Source: Leuctra nigra
Lineage: Eukaryota; Arthropoda; Insecta; Plecoptera; Leuctridae
DNA length: 64,000 nucleotides
Direction: 5' to 3'
Assembly (NCBI GenBank): GCA_934045905.1
Contig: OW203763.1
Location: 48,708,121-48,772,120, forward strand
Position 1 is the first letter of the stretch. Every line of letters begins with the position of its first letter. A program made the translations under genes and the position numbers. Shown here one piece after another: positions 43,566 to 55,610 of this stretch. The notes under the pieces were generated by a model. It had not been told where the DNA came from, did not search any database, and was given only the letters and a program-made list of their open reading frames with translations.

Positions 43566-45733
43566 CGAGGAAGAGTTCAATCAGAAAGGTTCAAAAGGTT
43601 CAAGCTTTGCATGGTTATTGGGACTAATAGTACAGTCAGTTAGATCAATTTTAGGTCACAATTAGGGCTTTGGGGGTTTAATGGTTCAAATTAGGGGTTT
43701 AATGATAAACCCCTAAAAATTTTACCCCATACTCAGCACAACAAGCTCATTAACATAGGCTACGGTGCATATCAAATTTTTCATATTTGGGGTGGGGGGG
43801 GGGGGGGGGGGGGGGGTAGGGGTGGTTTAATTTTGATTTTCAATATTAGAATAAAAATGTCGGAGTTAATGATAGAAATCTATAAAGTTTACAAAATACT
43901 CTATATACTCATCTTATAATATTGGGTCATTTTGAATGAAATTTTTTTCAATAATTAAGGGGGGGAGGGGGGTAGACGATATTTTTAATTGTTGGTATAA
44001 ACATTAGGGGTTTGAAGATAAACCTCTAAAAATGTCACCATATACTCAGAAAAACTAGCTCATTAACATAGGCTACGGTGCATATCAATTTTTTTTCATA
44101 TTTGGGGGGTAATGGGGGTTAAATTTTTATTTTCGTTGTTGCAATTAAAATGGCGGAAACTTAAAAAAAAATCCTGCACAAGGGTCGATTATTATAAGAT
44201 GAGGTAAACGAGTGTTTTGTAAAAATTGTTTGTTTCCATCATTAACTCCGCCATTTTTATTATAATATTGAAAATCAAAATTTGACCTACCCCACCCCCC
44301 AAATATGAACTTATTCGTTATGCACCGTAGCCAATGTTGATAAGCTAGTTTTGCTGAGTACAAGGTGAAATTTTTTCAAAATTTGTTATCTAACTCCTAG
44401 TGTTTATCACAACAATTAAAAATATCGTCTACCCCCCCCTCCCACCCAAAATATTGAATTTATTTTCATGCTGAAAGCCCTATCATTATTAGATGAGTAT
44501 CAAGAGTATCCTGTGATAGTTTTGAGTTTCTATCACTAACTCCGCCATTTTTATTCTAATATTAAAAATAAAAAATTTACCCCCCCTACCCCCACAAATA
44601 TGTAAAAATTTGATATGCACCGTAGCCTATGTTGGTTAGCTAGTTTTTCTGAGTATATGGGGAAATTTTTAGAGATTTATCATCAAACCCCTAATGTTTA
44701 TACCAACAATTAAAAGTATCGTCTACCCCCCCTCACCCCCAAATTATTGAAAACATTTTCATTCAAAATGACCCATTTTTCTAAGATGAGTATATAGAGT
44801 ATTTTTAAATCGACCTAGATTTCTATCAAATACTCCGACATATTTATTCTAATATTGAAAATCAAAATTAAACCACCCCTACCCCCCCAAATATGAAAAA
44901 ATTTGATATGCACCGTAGCCTATGTTAATGAGCTTGTTTTGCTGAGTATGGGGTAAAATTTTTACGGGTTTATCATTAAACCCCTAATTTCTATTCCAAC
45001 AATTAATGCCAACAAAATAATGAGAATAATTTCATGCACAAAGGCACATTATTATAAGATAAGTTTAATGAGGATTTTGTGAATGTTTTGAGTTGCTATC
45101 ACCAACTCCGCCATTTTTATTTTAATATTGATAATAAAAATTTGACCCCCCTTACCCCCCCAAATATGAAAAATTTGATATGCACCGTAGCCTATGTTGA
45201 TAAGCTACTTTTTCTGAGTATATATTGACATTTTTACAAATTTATCATCAAATCCCTAGTGTTTATGCCAACAATTAAAAATATCGTCTACCCCCCCTCC
45301 ACCCCAAAATAATGAGAATATTTTCATGCACAAAGGCACATTATTATAAGATAAGTTTAATGAGGATTTTGTGAAAGTTTTGAGTTGCTATCACCAACTC
45401 CGCCATTTTTATTTTAATATTGAAAATAAAATGTTGACCCCCCCTACCCCCCAAATATGAAAAAATTCGATATGCACCGAAGCCTATGTTGATAAGCTAG
45501 TTTTTCTGAGTATATGCTGAAATTTTTACAGGTTTATCATCAAACCCCTAATTTTTCACCTAACTGACTGTACTATAATGTTTTAGGAATATTTTGAGAT
45601 TGTTATACTTGAGTCTGACGAAATTCAAGAATTATTGGCTTTTAATATTATTTTCTATATACATAATTTCGGTTCGAGGGTTTGCGCGTGTCCGTGCTCG
45701 CTCATCAACGCGTTACACAGAGCGTTTTCCTAG
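43566..45733 (+). mobile_element. Helitron-like family, copy a (interrupted)
   Basis: 'gctttgcatggttattggga' at its left resumes after the insertion 43633-45570 with 'ttttaggaatattttgagat'. That continuity is seen uninterrupted in copy b near 46425-46465. It ends 'gctcatcaacgcgttacaca', 'gagcgttttCCTAG' at 45733, followed by T. The 5' part is missing. Confidence 0.65.
43633..45570. mobile_element. 1.94-kb TA-flanked element of opposed ~290-bp units
   Basis: TIRs CAGTCAGTTAG and CTAACTGACTG are bounded by TA on both sides (43631-43632, 45571-45572), a Tc1/mariner-type target. The interior is two arrays in opposite orientation. 'aacataggctacggtgcata' occurs at ~43751 and ~44064, and its complement at ~44319, 44614, 44907, 45179 and 45469. 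Each unit also has a C/G-run and a 'ccgccatttttatt' block. No transposase. Confidence 0.8.
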
Positions 45734-45744
45734 TAAAAGTTATT

Positions 45745-46600
45745 GAGCGAGCGTAGCGTGCGTCACCACGGTACTCTTATGGCACTTTACCTGTGTGTTT
45801 GTTTATTTTTTTTGTTTATTTTTTTGTGGTCGCTGCCCAGGTCAAACTGCTCTATCAATCGATCTGAAAATTTGCACACATACTAACGTAATCTATGCGG
45901 TCCCTGGGATCGTTTTTGAACGGGAGCCAGTGATTGGTTCAAAATTTAAATTTATTATCTTTCGATTGGTTGATTTGATCAATTTGAAATTTGGGCAAGT
46001 CATTACGACGAACATTGTCCCCAATCTTACAAAGTTTCAGACAAATCCTCCAATTGGTTAAAAATTAAAAAAAATTGAATGTGATTATTGAAATTTAAAC
46101 AAGAACCTTTTGACCGATCAACTTAAAACTTTGCATGGTAATTGGGACCGACATTATCTATATTTTTGACAATTTTCATACTTATCTGTGCTTAAATCCA
46201 AAAGTAATTGACAGTTTACGGACATTTTGCGTGTTGGCTGTCAAAATTCTCGAATGTCATATTTCACGGCAATTTCGAATCTATACTGTTCCAAGGTAGT
46301 TAGAGCATAGATATGACCGTTCAACAGTAAGAATTAATATTGTTTACACACATTTATATCATGAGTGGTCCCCCCAGGTATATTTTTTGAACGAGATCCT
46401 GCGCGATCAACTTCAAACTTTGCATGGTTATTGGGAAATATTTTAGGAATTATTTGAGATTTTCATACACGTCTGTGAAGAAACTCAAGAATTATTGGCT
46501 TTTAAGTTTTAATTACATTTTCGATAGACAGAATTTCGGTTCGAAGTGTTGCGCGTATCCGTGCTCGCTCATCAACGCGGTACACAGAGCGTTTTCCTAG
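45745..46600 (+). mobile_element. Helitron-like family, copy b (full length, 856 bp)
   Basis: Starts GAGCGAGCGTAGCGTGCGTC after TT and ends 'cagagcgttttCCTAG' followed by TTTT. It begins 11 bases after copy a ends. Blocks such as 'atcgatctgaaaatttgcac' and 'caacttcaaactttgcatgg' are shared with copy c. The 88-residue ORF inside is not conserved. Ends and a T-to-T insertion point fit Helentron-like elements. Confidence 0.65.
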
Positions 46601-47074
46601 TTTTAAAAAATGTGCCAAGTAACAACCATCAGGACATCAATGAAAAACATGCTACTGAAAGTTGACATCAATTGTTCACGGGTTTGATCGTCAATCGTTC
46701 CCGAGTTTGACCCTGACAGTTGCAGAGCGTCAAACTGGAGTAATTTCAGGGTATTTTTGCATCCCTGCCGCGGAAAAACAAGAATAAAATCAAACATTTT
46801 CGGCCATAGGAACACAGATTTACTATGTATCTATAATCTGTGAAATTTTGAGGACAAACGGTCAAGCCATAAGAAAGAAGTAAGGGTATATCCAATGTTG
46901 GGGAAGTCTTTTTAAATTGATCTTTTAAAATTTCAATTCACGTCCAAATATATGAACTTTCAAAAGGATTAAGTTTTTTTTTCAGACATGTTCAATTAAA
47001 AATTCTTTCTTCCCCTTATTTAGTTCGGATGGTTAATCAAATAAATCTCTTAAGACATTCCTTAGAAAAATGTC
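46601..47074. other. Spacer with possible Penelope-like tail relic
   Basis: 'atcaaataaatctcttaaga' at ~47036 (minus) matches the sequence after the Penelope-type motif near 53990. No gene recognised. Confidence 0.4.
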
Positions 47075-47820
47075 CTATAGTATATTTTGAAGTATTCCAA
47101 AGTATTCTGTAATAACGTGTAGTAAACTATAGTATGTGCTATAGGACTTGAAGTACAGGAAAAATGTACTATAGATTACTAAAGTAAATTCTACAGTATC
47201 GGTAGTAAACTAAAGTATAAGCTACAGTATTTTTCCTACAGCTGAAAATACTATTTTTTACTCTGGAGTAAATATACTTTACTGTAGTAATTCAAAGTAT
47301 GTCCTATAGTATTTTTACTACATACGGAATATACCTCAGTTTACTATAGTAAAGTGATAGGGAACGTACTTCACTGTAGTAATTCGAAGTATATAGCTAA
47401 AGTACTTTGACTACAGACAAAATAAGTTTACTATAGTAAGTTCTATAGTATATATACTTCATTGAAAATCTATAGTATATGTAGTAAAGAAAAGTGTAAT
47501 CTACAGTATGTTTACTACAGCCAATTTATATTGTAGTTTACAGTAGTATACTCTGAAGTATATGTACTTCATTGACTTTTTCTACAGTATTTGTAGTAAA
47601 GTAAGGAATATAAACTACATAATTTTTACTTCATTGACTTAGAAAATTTTCACCAGATCACGCTGTAGTATATTTACCCCAATACCCTAATTACTATAGT
47701 ATTTGTAGTAAAGTGAAGTATAAACTACAGAATTTATACTTATTGACTTAGAAAATTTGCACCACACCACCTAATAAAATAAACTATAGTAATTATACTA
47801 CAGAGCGTGAAATATCATAA
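47075..47820. repeat. ACTATAGTA / ACTGTAGTA palindrome-rich tract
   Basis: About 750 bp in which TACTATAGTA, CTACAGTA and 'aaagtatatgtacttca'-type words recur every 15-30 bases in both orientations without a fixed period. No ORF. Confidence 0.6.
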
Positions 47821-47947
47821 TATGGGGGAAATATCACAGATCTTATAACTTTATAAATAAATCTTAATATTTATCGTTTCTCCTATTTTATTATGTTAAT
47901 AACAATTTAATGATCCACCAAAATAATATAAATATGTTCCCTTAAGG

Positions 47948-48653
47948 GAGGACAATGGTGAAATTTCTACCAAAAATGTATATTTTCCAATTTTTTTTTA
48001 TTTCAAAATTTTGTATATATAATTTTTATAAAATGCAAATTACTTTTTTAAGAAGTATTTTCCCTTAAAAGATACTGTATATTTAATTGTTTTACTGTGA
48101 TAACGCAATGCTTTCTTATGGAGTAAAATATTTCATATATTATGCTATTATATATATATTTCATATATATAAAAATAACTTGATGATGCGAATTTATCTC
48201 AAAAAGTTCTCGTGCGATTATCATAATTTTGTGTGTGTATGTCCATGAATAATTTATGAAGGTTTAGACCGAGCCTTTTTGCCATATTGTACTTCATTCT
48301 TCTACAATACATTTTTAACCAATAATGTTTCTACAATATAATTTATTGTTGTTTTTGATATTTTTTTGTGCAGACAAATAATTTTATTTCAAAAATTCCA
48401 TTTACCAGATTGTTCATTATGATTTTACGTAACCTAAAATAATTTTAGAATTTTGATATCACAAAAAACGTGGAAATAAAACTGTACAAACAAAACTATA
48501 TTTTTTTAATAAAAAATAATCTAGAAGCCAAAATTTTTATTTTTTTTAATTAAAAAAAACAAATTAAATCCTTATTCTGGTGTTAGTAAACCCTGAAAAT
48601 TTCATAACCATTGAAATCTTATTGTAGAATTTAGGATTTTCACCATTGTCCTC
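47948..48653. mobile_element. 706-bp AT-rich TIR element
   Basis: Ends GAGGACAATGGTGAAA and TTTTCACCATTGTCCTC are perfect 16-bp inverted repeats. The left flank is TTAAGG, but no TTAA is at the right end, so the target is unclear. Interior very AT-rich, no ORF. Confidence 0.7.
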
Positions 48654-49799
48654 ACATGAACACTCAATATGATCTAGTGGAGCGGTCGCTCCACACAGCC
48701 AAGTCGTACCGTACACTCACAGTATCTTATCTCTACATACCGTAAATGCCTATATAAACCGATGAGCAGACCAACTACTTTTACTGTAAGCAACAACATG
48801 GCATTTTCGGCCTACTGGATCTCAACAATGGAAAATCTCTCATTGTTGTGAAATGTCTTAATTTTGAGGTATGGCCCACCTGACAACATATACATCACGC
48901 GACAACAACCAGGCATTCCGTTTATGACCTAGAGCGCCATGAAAATCGTGAAATTACACCGCTTTCATCTGCTTCTTCTTCTTCATATGATTCCCGAAAA
49001 AGTTGCTATCACCGCCACAGCCTAAACGGCTGAACCGATCAACCTGAAATTTTTACCACATATGCACTTTTGGCGTCTGATGATACCTTGCCTCTTGTGA
49101 TTTTTTTGTGCCGGTATTTTTATACCGGAAGTGACGTCATATATGAAAAACGGCTGGACCGATTAGAACGTAATTAGCGCCATTCGATTTAGATGGTCAT
49201 CTATATGAAGTATGTTACTTAAAAATATAATTTTCTTATATTCTAAACCGGAAGTAGCGTCATAAATTTGCAATATTTAGCTTATTTCATCAAATTATAC
49301 TTTAAATACACATATCATTATCTTACATTGTAACATAGACAATACAAAATTATAATTTCAATACACAATGTTCTCGGCCGCCATTCCTGAAACCGGAAGT
49401 GACGTCATACATCGAAAACGCCTGTACCGATTGCCACTGAACTAGCTCCTGTCTATTCATTCTGCAATCTTTTTGAAAAATCAATTGGGATAAATGAATA
49501 TACAAATTAACGGTACCGGAAATGGCGGCAGGAACCACTAAATGAAACCGGAAATGACGTCATATATTGAAAACGGCATGAGCGATTTGACGGAAATTAT
49601 AGCGCTATTGAATTCAGAAGGTCATTCATGAAGTATCAACTAGATAAAACTAGATTGTTTTCTTATTACCTATACCGGAAATGACGTCATAAAAATGCTA
49701 AATGACGTAATTAATATTCTAAATGACACTAAATTAACCACTTTATACTTTTAAATAGATATTTAGTAAACATACATTGTAAATAATTATAAATTCAAG

Positions 49800-50345
49800 G
49801 TTGCAGTGCTCTCGGCCACCATTTTCTAAAACCGGAAGTGACGTCATATATCGAAAACGGCTGTACCGATTGCAACTAAATTTTGGAATTGTGTAGGACT
49901 TATAATTATGAATTTAATACGACATTAATTTCGGCCGCCATTGTTAAAACCGGAAGTGACGTCATATATCGAAAACGGATGTACCGATTGCAACCAAATT
50001 TTAGAATTATGTCGGACTAATATAATTATGAAATAAAGACGACATTATTTTCGGCCGCCATTGTCAAAACCGGAAGTGACGTCATATATCGAAAACGGAT
50101 GTACCAATTGCAACCAAATTTGGAAATATGTAGAACTAATAATTGTGAATTCAAGACGACATTATTTTCGGCCGCCATTTTAAAACCGGAAGGGACGTTA
50201 TAATATATCGAAAACGGCTGTACCGATTGCAATCAAATTATGCAATTTTGTAGGACTTATAATTATGAATTCAAGACGACATTATTTTTGGCCGCTATTT
50301 CAAAACCGGAAGTAACGTCATATATCGAAAACGGCTGGACCGATT
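49800..50345. repeat. ~118-bp tandem units with YY1/ETS/CRE-like motifs
   Basis: Five units spaced 116-120 bases (ETS cores at 49832, 49950, 50070, 50186, 50306). Each reads 'tcggccgccatt', then 'aaaaccggaagtgacgtcat', then 'atcgaaaacggctgtaccga'. The first three hold an exact CCGGAAGTGACGTCA. GCCGCCATTTT is the complement of a YY1-type AAAATGGCGGC. Earlier exact composites lie at 49125 and 49393. Binding is inferred from motif identity only. Confidence 0.8.
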
Positions 50346-50909
50346 GTAACGAAACTTAAGCTATTCTTCTTGGATAATCATTTTAATCTTTTACTAAACG
50401 CAACTTTTCTTAGTACCTATCCAAATCGGGTGAGGCGTATTTTTTTAAAGAAATTAGTCCTTGCTCGGACATGTGCTACAAGCTGTATGAATAAACTAAC
50501 AAAAGAAGTGATATCCCAGAAAAAAACACTCCGTGTAAAAAAGGCAGCCAAGTAAAATCAACACCGAAAAGGAGTTGTATCAAAAAAGGAGCCAAGTCAA
50601 TGACATTTCCAAATATTTAATCGTATCTTTGAAATAAAAGTATAAACACCGAGAAATACTTTACAAAAGGACTTGGCGCATCGTTTTATTAAAGACATTT
50701 TTCTATTCATAAGCATATGCCATTTATATACAACCGTCATTTAGAATTTTTAGAATAATAGGGACACAACTTTCAATTACATATTATACCTACATACTTA
50801 CTGTAAAATATGAATGAATACGCGATGAAACTTGTTGCCTATATTTGTAATAAATATACAATAGTTATCTTCATATTATTGTTTCGTGGTCAACATAATT
50901 AAGTCTTAT

Positions 50910-52852
50910 CCCGTACTGAAAAATATTGCTGTAAAACTAGTCGCGAAGTGTACTCCGCGAATAGTCGCAAAATAGTCGTTTTGTTTCAAAATGCGACTAC
51001 TTCGCGACTATATAATGATCGCTAAGTAGTCGCGCATTTTGACATTGGATCGAACCAATGGTCGCTGAATAGTAACATTATGGTCGCGAAATAGTCACAA
51101 GAAAGTATCAAAATGCAAACATTATGGTCGCTAAATGATCGCGGAGTAGTAACATTATGGTCGCTAAATGGTCGCGGAATAGTAACAATATGCAAATATT
51201 ATAGTCGTCAAGTGAAAACGAAATGACCGTTACAAACAAATTCAAACGTCCAAACAAATTCAAAACTTTAATTAATTACTACAACTTAATTAACACACAT
51301 AATCAATTTTAAACCACATATTTGTAGAGAAATGGATAAATGTAATTAGTGTGCGAAGTTAAATTATTTTGCTCCGATGAAGATTACGTAGTCGGGTCCT
51401 CCACGTGACGATCTGGCCGCGTAAGATCTGAGCCAAGGAGGCAGATGTGTTTTGGGACATTGAAACTGCTATAGGTTGTTCTAAACCGAAGTGAATATAT
51501 ACTTTCCCTTTAGTATGCCTTTTAAAACCTTAGTTTAATTAAATAAGTTTTCAACAATGTTTTAATTGATTGTGCACCATCGCTTGATTGATCGATCACA
51601 AAATCTTGATTTTTTAATGTCGTTTTTAATGATAATGTTGTGTTTTAATTGTTCCTATAATACTTACCTAGGTATTGTATATTTATTTATGAAAATTGGA
51701 ATGATAATTATATTTATACACTAAAGTTAGATTGGAGTATTGGAGCAATGATACATTACGAACGTTACGTAATAACATCGCTTATAGTACTTTTGATAAC
51801 TGCATTCAGGCAGGATGAATTTATTATTATTTGATTTGATTTTTATTAACCATTATTATAACGTGTACTATTGTAGACTTGAATGTCGAATTTGAATACT
51901 CTTTTAGTGGTTTATCTAGAGGTTTATTGTGGGGTGTCTATATATTTAGCGACTGATTATTATTATTGTTTATTAAAAAGTGGTGATTTCCAAGCAGGCT
52001 ATCAACTCTGAACCTCAGAAGTAGGAGGGCCGAGACACCCGGTTTCGGTTTTCAGAAAAAATAAAATAACGGTTCCGATTCCGGTTCCAGTTCCATAAGG
52101 GTTCCAATTGGTTAAATCAAATTCAAACAATAATTCAGATTAGTTTTTTTAATCGACTTTTGGGAATGCTCTGAAATGTCTATCTAATGTATGAATCTAT
52201 TTCAGATTTGAAAGACAATGAAGTAAAAAATTCAATAAAGTATAAAGAACCCTTATGGAACCGTTATGGAACCCAAATAATTTTAATATTTATAAGGGTT
52301 CCGGTTCCGGTTCTACCTAAAAATTTAATATGGATTTCAGTTCCTATAAAAATTACAGTTCTTTTCGGTTACGGTACCGGTTCCGGTTCCAGTCCCTGGA
52401 TATAACATGTATAGTACCTATAAATATAATACCATATATAATAATACTGCAATCACCCACCCCCATGTTCCCACGCGCACATCAAAATCTTATCAAACAA
52501 AATGATCGCGGTGGTTTATATAAACTGATGTCGACTATTATGCGATAATTTTATTTATATGAACTAATGACGACTATTTTGCGATCATTTTGTGACTATT
52601 AACAAAATGATCGCAAAGTAGTCGCCACAGTTCACAAACCACGATAATTTTGCGATCATTTTGCGATAATTTTGTTTGAAGATGATCCTGGTTTGTATTT
52701 CGCGATCATTTGGCGACTATATTGGGATATGCTTTCAAACGCTGGATTTTCTATGGTTTTTACGTGTTTATACTTTCCGACTGCTTCGCGACTAGTGTTT
52801 ACATTTTATTACTATTTCGCGATTAGTTCGCGACTATATTTTTCAGTAGGGG
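50910..52852. mobile_element. TIR element with TCGCGACTAT subterminal repeats
   Basis: Ends CCCGTACTGAAAAATAT and ATATTTTTCAGTAGGGG are inverted. Both subterminal regions (50935-51200, 52500-52840) are packed with words of the form (A/T)GTCGC(G/A/T)AA(A/G)TAGT and complements. A separate CCGGTTCC element sits at 52030-52402. No transposase ORF is seen. Confidence 0.7.
52030..52402. mobile_element. hAT-like element with GGTTCCGGTTCC ends
   Basis: The right end in complement reads CAGGGACTGGAACCGGAACC. The left portion (52055-52110) has 'acggttccgattccggttcc'. Both carry 'aagggttcc' words. Resembles a known style of hAT terminus; the left boundary is uncertain. Confidence 0.45.
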
Positions 52853-53569
52853 ATGCGTTATACCTTCTCACAATGAAATACATTTCCATTAATCCACATT
52901 TTATAACAATACATTTCACAAAGTACACATTGAAGTCACATTGAACAACTATTAAAACCAAAATAATATATACCATATATTGGTATAATATATACCATAA
53001 TAATATACTTCCATAATATAATAGTGTTCTATAAATAGTTTGTAATTATTTGACAACTTTTCATGATTTCCCTCAGTCATGATCAAATTATGAAAAGATA
53101 TCCTTCTAATATCATCATATTAACAGTGCTATAAGAATATATATGAGCCCACTTCCTTGTTATTTAATTCTTCCGCCCTTATTATTACTTCTATTACAGC
53201 ATGACATTTTTCTTCTATCGCCATTACAAAATTATAAAATAGCCATTACCAAAAGTAGCTTGATTCATAGATACTGGCTCAAATAAAAAGAGGAATATGT
53301 CCCTACTTGTTAATAATCTTTCCACTTTTAGGATAGAATGATGTCTTTAAAAAAACGATGCGCCAAGTCCTTTTGTAAAGTATTTCTCGGTGTTTATACT
53401 TTTATTTCAAAGATACGATTAAATATTTGGAAATGTCATTGACTTGGCTCCTTTTTTGATATCACTCCTTTTCGGTGTTGATTTTTTTTTAAGTAAAGAG
53501 ACTTGGCTGCCTTTTTTACACGGAATGTTTTTTTCTGGGTCACTATTAGCGCAGCTAAGTCTTGTCTGC

Positions 53570-53648
53570 ACCGGTGGCCTACTCGGTAAGACGCTCGACT
53601 GCGGATCACGAGATCGCAAGTTCAAGGCACGGCGCCTCCGCGGGTTTT
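53570..53648 (+). mobile_element. tRNA-like SINE head
   Basis: Box A TGGCCTACTCGG at 53575 and box B GTTCAAGGC at 53620-53628 both fit the Pol III consensus, 34 bases apart. A T-run at 53645 may terminate. The anticodon stem (CTCG/CGAG) folds, but acceptor and T stems are poor, so it is tRNA-derived rather than a tRNA gene. It directly follows the end of LH copy 3. Confidence 0.55.
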
Positions 53649-53879
53649 TATAATTGAAATGTGTAATCAAACATATTCCATTACTTCAGTAGAGGATTCC
53701 CAAATGCAAATGAGTACTCATAAATATAGAAAATTTTATTTTTTTATGAAATTTTAACGTTTTATTTGGCGAAATGTACTGTAGTAATAATACTAGAGTA
53801 AACTTAAAGTAAACTTTCATATTTTGCTGTTAACTTGTTACTTGAAACTTGTTTTGTTTACTTGTAAGGAAACAGATGT

Positions 53880-54010
53880 TTCCTTTCATATTTTGCTGTT
53901 TACTTGTTAAGTTTTTTCCTGAAGAAGTCCACAGACGGGTGGACGAAATATTGATTGAAATAAAGAATAGTTCGTGAAAAGTCTTAAGAGATTTATTTGA
54001 TGTTTAATTA
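53880..54010 (+). mobile_element. Penelope-like 3' end relic
   Basis: 'cctgaagaagtccacagacg' plus 'ggtggacgaaatattgattg' is the hairpin/'cgaaa' signature of Penelope-like tails. Followed by 'gtcttaagagatttatttga', also found (complement) near 47040. Confidence 0.45.
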
Positions 54011-54469
54011 AAGTTCAAGTTCTTCAAAATTTGAATATAAGTCCTTTTAAAAGTTATTTTTGTGAACTAATTGAAAAGTTAATGAGATTCTAACTGGGCT
54101 AAATATCATACCAGTTATGATATTTAGCCCTTGGAATCTTATTATAAATAGAATAATGTTTTAGTTAATTAGGTACTATATAGATAGCACAATTTTATTT
54201 GACGATATTATTATGAACATAATTTATGTATCTAAAATATATTAGTATAGGGCTGTGCGAGATTTATATTTTCGTGGTCGAGCCAGATAGAGAAGAGTAT
54301 CGAACTCAAAATTACTTAGGAGCGAACTTTATAGAAAAGTTCGTGACGTTTGACGTTCACGTTCCTAGTATACAATCGTGAACGCGTTCACTCAAAAGTT
54401 CCCCAAAAAAGAAAACATTTTACAAGTTTTAAAGGGGAATGCACAAGTAGAGGTCTCCGATCTGAACAA
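54011..54469. other. Spacer, no gene recognised
   Basis: AT-rich. A 'gggctgtgcgagat' start near 54250 and 'gttcgtgacgtttgacgttc' palindromic words hint at another decayed DNA element. Confidence 0.35.
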
Positions 54470-55610
54470 ATGATTATTTAATAGCCTTGTGCACCATTTA
54501 AAAGCAAGAAAAAGTGGGGTAGCCGAACTAATTTCCAAGATATGTCACTTTAAACATTTGAGTTAGCCCTATATCTTTAACATGGCAAGTCGAACAAACA
54601 CAGTAATTTTCCTAGTAAATATTAGATACTAGCTGACCTGCCCGGCGTTGCTCGTGCCGGAGGGAGGAAGGGGGGGGGGGGGGAGGCGGGGTACATGAGA
54701 GTAGAAAATTGGGGAGATTGTTTCGTAAGAATTTTATTACACCTGATAATCAAAAAGTGAAATTATCTCTCGTACATTCTGCCTTAAGCTGCATTTATTC
54801 AATTAGAGGTGGTTTGGGAGAGGGGGTGAGTAGTCTGAAATGTGGACAGGTTGACGAAGTACGTGTGCAAAATTTTATTGAGGTCGGTCAATGGTGTAGG
54901 AGCATATGGCCGAAAGTGTCAATTTAATGTTTTCAATCGGGATGGTTTTTTTTCAATTAGGGGTGGTTTGGGGGAGCGGGTAAGTACCCTACGATGTGCG
55001 CAGGTTCAGTTAGAATCTCCATACCTAATTTGGTTGAGATCCGTCAAAGGGTGTCGAAATGTATCTAATCGGGCGTTAGCTCGACGCTGCCAAGCACCGT
55101 GTCAATACGAGGTCTACTTTTAAAACGCGGCGAGCTTACTACCACTACTGTATACTGCAAGCGCTTCACGCTCGTTTTCGGGGTGTCAGCTCGCATTCAA
55201 GCAGTTTGAAATGGAAATTGAAAACCATGGTTATCGGGTATATTTAGCCACATGACAACACATTCCAAATTTCAAAGTGCTGCGATCATCCCTTCGGGGT
55301 GAAATTTGGGCCTCAAACATGCATGGATTGACTTTCATGTTAGTTAGTTAGTTAGTTAGTTAGGCACGGCCGGTTTGTTTGCCCCTCTCCACAGGTTGAA
55401 CGGTTTGTCCTAGAGAGTTTAAATTTGGCAGAGACATAGAGTCATATTTATAGCGGTGCCCTTTGAAAGAAAATCTGGAAAATTTTGACCGCAAGTGAAG
55501 TTATTCCAATTTTAAATTGAATAGTTTTAAAAATCAAACGGGTCCACCTAGAGTTTTGAAATTTGGCATCATTAAAGACAATGTATTGCTACGTATTGCT
55601 ACGTAAAGTT
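54470..55610 (+). repeat. J family dispersed repeat, copy 2
   Basis: Shares the blocks listed for 29150-30140. It has extra sequence at 54631-55064 starting ACTAGCTGACCTGCCCGGCG, within which 'ttcaattag.ggtggtttggg' occurs twice (~54798, ~54951). A (GTTA)6 tract lies at 55339-55363 where copy 1 has CTGG repeats. Non-coding. Confidence 0.7.

Larger units (their letters stand above)
48674..53541 (-). mobile_element. LH composite element, copy 3 (longest, with nested insertions)
   Basis: 3' end (CTAG) at 48674, next to the hairpin GGAGCGGTCGCTCC. Units run to ~50365. Then comes a spacer homologous to copy 1 ('agtttattcatacagcttgt' in complement) and the 5' inverted-repeat module: arms 50511-50696 and 53341-53541, with ends 'cccagaaaaaaacactccgt' and complement. 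The module's loop carries the element 50910-52852. Confidence 0.7.

Noticed and set aside
53570..53648. True tRNA gene
   Set aside because: Boxes A and B fit, but acceptor and T stems do not pair.
53419..53670. ORFs on both strands near 53.5 kb
   Set aside because: They read through the inverted arm of LH copy 3 and a tRNA-like segment.
55339..55363. Telomere-like TTAG repeat
   Set aside because: The insect telomere unit is TTAGG; this is a tetranucleotide microsatellite within a dispersed repeat.
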